NCBI GenBank assembly: GCA_050945815.1
Contig: JBMNTQ010000030.1
Coordinates: 1 to 15,112 of the forward strand
Origin: JBMNTQ01 sp050945815
GTDB taxonomy: Bacteria; Bacillota; Clostridia; Christensenellales; JBMNTQ01
DNA: 15,112 nucleotides
Direction: 5' to 3'
Part shown: in pieces, positions 13,208 to 15,112 of the stretch
How the letters are laid out: every line of letters starts with the position of its first letter
Position numbering within the stretch: position 1 is the stretch's first letter
Program-made: the position numbers and the translations under genes
The notes under the pieces: generated by a model
The model's input: only the letters and a program-made list of their open reading frames with translations
Database searches by the model: none
What the model was told of the DNA's origin: nothing

Positions 13208-13939
13208 TTAGTAAACTATTTTCTCCCTTGGAAAATCCCGGTAACTGCAAAGGGCAATCCCTTGTCGCTCCAGCCAATCCCCAAGCTCCGGAGCCGTCAG
13301 CAGCTCCCGTTCCCTCTCCCGGCCGTAGGAATAGCTGCTGCGCTCCACCAGCTCCTGATCCGCCACCCCCGGATGGCACATCAACTCCATAAATTCAGTT
13401 CCCGCCGCCTTCCCCTCCAGCAAAATACGCTGCAAGCCCTCCATCGACACATCCCCAGAAAAATCCGTAGACAGAACAATCGCCGGGTTTTCAAAGCGGC
13501 CGCCAGGCCGAACCGGCAACTTCAAAGATCGTGCTCGCGCAGCGATAACTTGGGCAATCGCCGGATGCCGGTGTACATGATGGTGGCTGTCTATGTGGCT
13601 GGGCAGTATGCCCCCATCCAGCAAACGCTGCATTTGGGCATCAAACTCACGCTCCACATCTTTTTCATCCACCTGGAAATAATCCAATTCCCGCACAAAC
13701 AACCCCGTATCGTCCGTCAAGGAACAGCGGCCCGTCAGGCTAGGCCCGCTGCTCAGGTTCAGGTGCAGGCCCACAGCCAGCTTCGATGTACGCCGGGCAA
13801 TCTCCGCCGCTTCTTCAAAAGCCGGCATATTCGCCATCACCGTAGCCGAGCGCACAACGCCCCTCTCAAAGCATTCCAGAATGCCCCGGTTAACGCCGGA
13901 GGAATAGCCAAAATCATCGGCATTCACAATCAGACGCAT
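13208..13939 (-). CDS. YdjC/ChbG-family carbohydrate deacetylase
   Basis: Predicted protein of 243 residues. The family (ChbG/HpnK/YdjC) removes acetyl groups from N-acetylated sugars, with a divalent metal. Motifs are NADDFG at the N-terminus (D8, D9), GLHLNLSSGPSLTG (H59), HIDSHHHVHRHP (H115, D117, H119-H121) and MCHPG near the C-terminus, all expected. I start at the ATG at 13939, giving MRLIVNADDFGYSSG; GGAGG (13950-13954) lies 10 bases upstream, straight after the stop of the DUF711 gene. A frame running up to 14023 would overlap that gene and has no family support. Cotranscribed with DUF711. It may act on chitin or peptidoglycan-derived sugars, but the sequence does not say which. Confidence 0.93.
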   Translation of the reverse strand: MRLIVNADDFGYSSGVNRGILECFERGVVRSATVMANMPAFEEAAEIARRTSKLAVGLHLNLSSGPSLTGRCSLTDDTGLFVRELDYFQVDEKDVEREFDAQMQRLLDGGILPSHIDSHHHVHRHPAIAQVIAARARSLKLPVRPGGRFENPAIVLSTDFSGDVSMEGLQRILLEGKAAGTEFMELMCHPGVADQELVERSSYSYGRERERELLTAPELGDWLERQGIALCSYRDFPREKIVY

Positions 13940-13955
13940 GCTCCCGCCCCCTCCT

Positions 13956-15112
13956 TCAATTTCGCAGGCTCTGCAACGGCGCAGGAATCCGCCCCCCCCG
14001 GGCAATAAAAGCGTCGCTGCCAAATCGGTTAACCGGCATCACCGGCGCACTGCCCAAAAGGCCGCCAAACTCAATGGTATCCCCCACCTGCTTGCCTGGC
14101 GCCGGAATAATGCGCACGGCCGTCGTTTTGGCGTTCACCACACCGATCGCCACCTCGTCCGCAATAATAGCGGAGATAGTCTGGGCGTTTACATCACCGG
14201 GCACGGCAATCATGTCCAACCCCACAGAACAAACGCAGGTCATGGCTTCCAGCTTCTCGAGGGAAAGCGCCCCTTGCTCCACAGCGGCAATCATCCCCGC
14301 ATCCTCACTGACCGGTATAAAAGCGCCGCTTAATCCCCCCACATGGGACGAAGCCATCACGCCGCCCTTTTTCACAGCATCATTTAGCAGGGCCAAAGCC
14401 GCAGTCGTACCATGGGTTCCGCAAACCTCCAGCCCCATCTCCTCCAAAATATGGGCAACGCTGTCCCCTAAGGCCGGAGTAGGCGCCAACGATAAATCCA
14501 CAATCCCGAAGGGCACATTCAACCGGCGAGAAGCCTCCTGCGCCACCAACTGACCCATTCGGGTAATCTGAAACGCCGTTTTCTTGATGGTTTCCGCCAC
14601 CACATCAAACGATTCGCCCGCCACAGACGACAGCGCCGATCTCACCACGCCGGGGCCGCTAACCCCCACGTTTATCACACATTCCGGCTCGCCCCAGCCA
14701 TGAAACGCCCCGGCCATAAATGGATTATCCTCCACAGCGTTGGCAAACACCACCAGTTTAGCGCAGGCCAGGCCGCCCCTGTCCCGGGTCAAATGTGCCG
14801 CTTCCTTGATCAGGCGCCCCATCTGAGCCACGGCGTCCATATTGATGCCCGCCCTCGTAGTCGCAACGTTCACCGACGAACAAACCCGCTCCGTTTCGGC
14901 CAAAGCCTCCGGAATAGAGCGCAGCAATCTCTCATCGCCCTTTGTATAGCCCTTATGCACCAGCGCAGAAAACCCGCCGATGAAGTTCACGCCCACTTCC
15001 CGGGCCGCATCATCCATCGCCCGGGCAAACAGTACATAATCCTGAGCATCGCTGCTCTCCGCAACAAACGAAATTGGCGTCACAGAAATCCGTTTGTTGA
15101 CAATGGGTATCC
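13956..15112 (-). CDS. DUF711/UPF0210 (PFL) family protein, 5' part beyond the window
   Basis: The reading frame is open to the right edge (the last codons read IPIVNKRISVTPISF), so the N-terminal part, roughly 70 residues in a family of about 450, lies outside the window. The visible 384 residues carry the family pattern: NKRISVTP, NFIGGFSALVHKG, NVATTRAGINMDA, VVFANAVEDNPFMAGAFHG, INVGVSGPGVV, DLSLAPTPALGDSVAHILEEMG, GTHGTTAALALLNDAVKKGG, GLSGAFIPVSEDAGM and GLDMIAVPGDV. A crystal structure is known for the family but its reaction is, to my knowledge, not settled; in Firmicutes the gene often follows a small ACT-domain gene, which would be just upstream here. A GTG at 15083 is internal, not the start. 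The deacetylase gene follows after 16 bases. Confidence 0.93.
   Translation of the reverse strand, partial: IPIVNKRISVTPISFVAESSDAQDYVLFARAMDDAAREVGVNFIGGFSALVHKGYTKGDERLLRSIPEALAETERVCSSVNVATTRAGINMDAVAQMGRLIKEAAHLTRDRGGLACAKLVVFANAVEDNPFMAGAFHGWGEPECVINVGVSGPGVVRSALSSVAGESFDVVAETIKKTAFQITRMGQLVAQEASRRLNVPFGIVDLSLAPTPALGDSVAHILEEMGLEVCGTHGTTAALALLNDAVKKGGVMASSHVGGLSGAFIPVSEDAGMIAAVEQGALSLEKLEAMTCVCSVGLDMIAVPGDVNAQTISAIIADEVAIGVVNAKTTAVRIIPAPGKQVGDTIEFGGLLGSAPVMPVNRFGSDAFIARGGRIPAPLQSLRN

Noticed and set aside
12926..14008. Long plus-strand open frame (360 codons) opposite the deacetylase and endoQ region
   Set aside because: It mirrors real minus-strand genes, gives a Pro/Arg/Gln/His-rich composition without domains, and lacks a ribosome binding site. 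Similar long plus-strand frames opposite nrdJ, murI, spoIIP and purA were rejected for the same reasons.

Overview
The window reads as chromosomal DNA of a strictly anaerobic, spore-forming, mid-GC member of the Clostridia. The support is a clear SpoIIP homologue, a B12-dependent ribonucleotide reductase with no visible oxygen-requiring RNR, two Fe-S/radical enzymes, strong AGGAGG-type ribosome binding sites and Bacillus-like sigma-A promoters. Twelve of the thirteen confident genes lie on the minus strand; only a small cysteine-rich gene (11321-11683) is on the plus strand. I see no rRNA, tRNA, CRISPR array, insertion sequence or phage module.

Reading in the direction of transcription from the right edge: a DUF711/UPF0210 gene (cut by the window edge), a YdjC/ChbG-type deacetylase gene, a strong 13-bp hairpin, an endonuclease Q-like gene and a possible 35-residue small ORF form one block (15112 to 11786). 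The cysteine-rich gene follows on the plus strand, with a sigma-K-like promoter and its own terminator hairpin. It is divergent from a short QueG-like Fe-S protein gene. purA has its own sigma-A promoter, a 16-bp palindrome in its leader and a strong terminator. spoIIP has a weak sigma-E-like promoter coinciding with a perfect AT-rich dyad. murI has a perfect TTGACA-16-TATAAT promoter and a terminator.

nrdJ is preceded by two NrdR-box-like sites whose centres are 32 bp apart. One covers the -10 box, so nrdJ is very likely NrdR-repressed. After the nrdJ terminator, a TAGACA-17-TATAAT promoter drives a three-gene operon: zinc alcohol dehydrogenase, radical SAM protein and HD phosphohydrolase, closed by a terminator. 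Last comes an ECF sigma factor gene overlapping by ATGA with a gene for a membrane-anchored extracytoplasmic protein of unknown family.

The housekeeping part supplies nucleotides (PurA, NrdJ), peptidoglycan precursor (MurI), the spore-engulfment hydrolase (SpoIIP) and probably repair of deaminated DNA (EndoQ). The least explained parts are the ECF sigma/membrane protein pair, the cysteine-rich protein, the small ORF after endoQ and the ADH-radical SAM-HD operon. I did not find a clearly new multi-gene system; the candidates are listed with the tests that would decide them. Several start codons were moved from the longest ORF to internal sites because of ribosome binding sites or promoter positions; these are stated in each entry.
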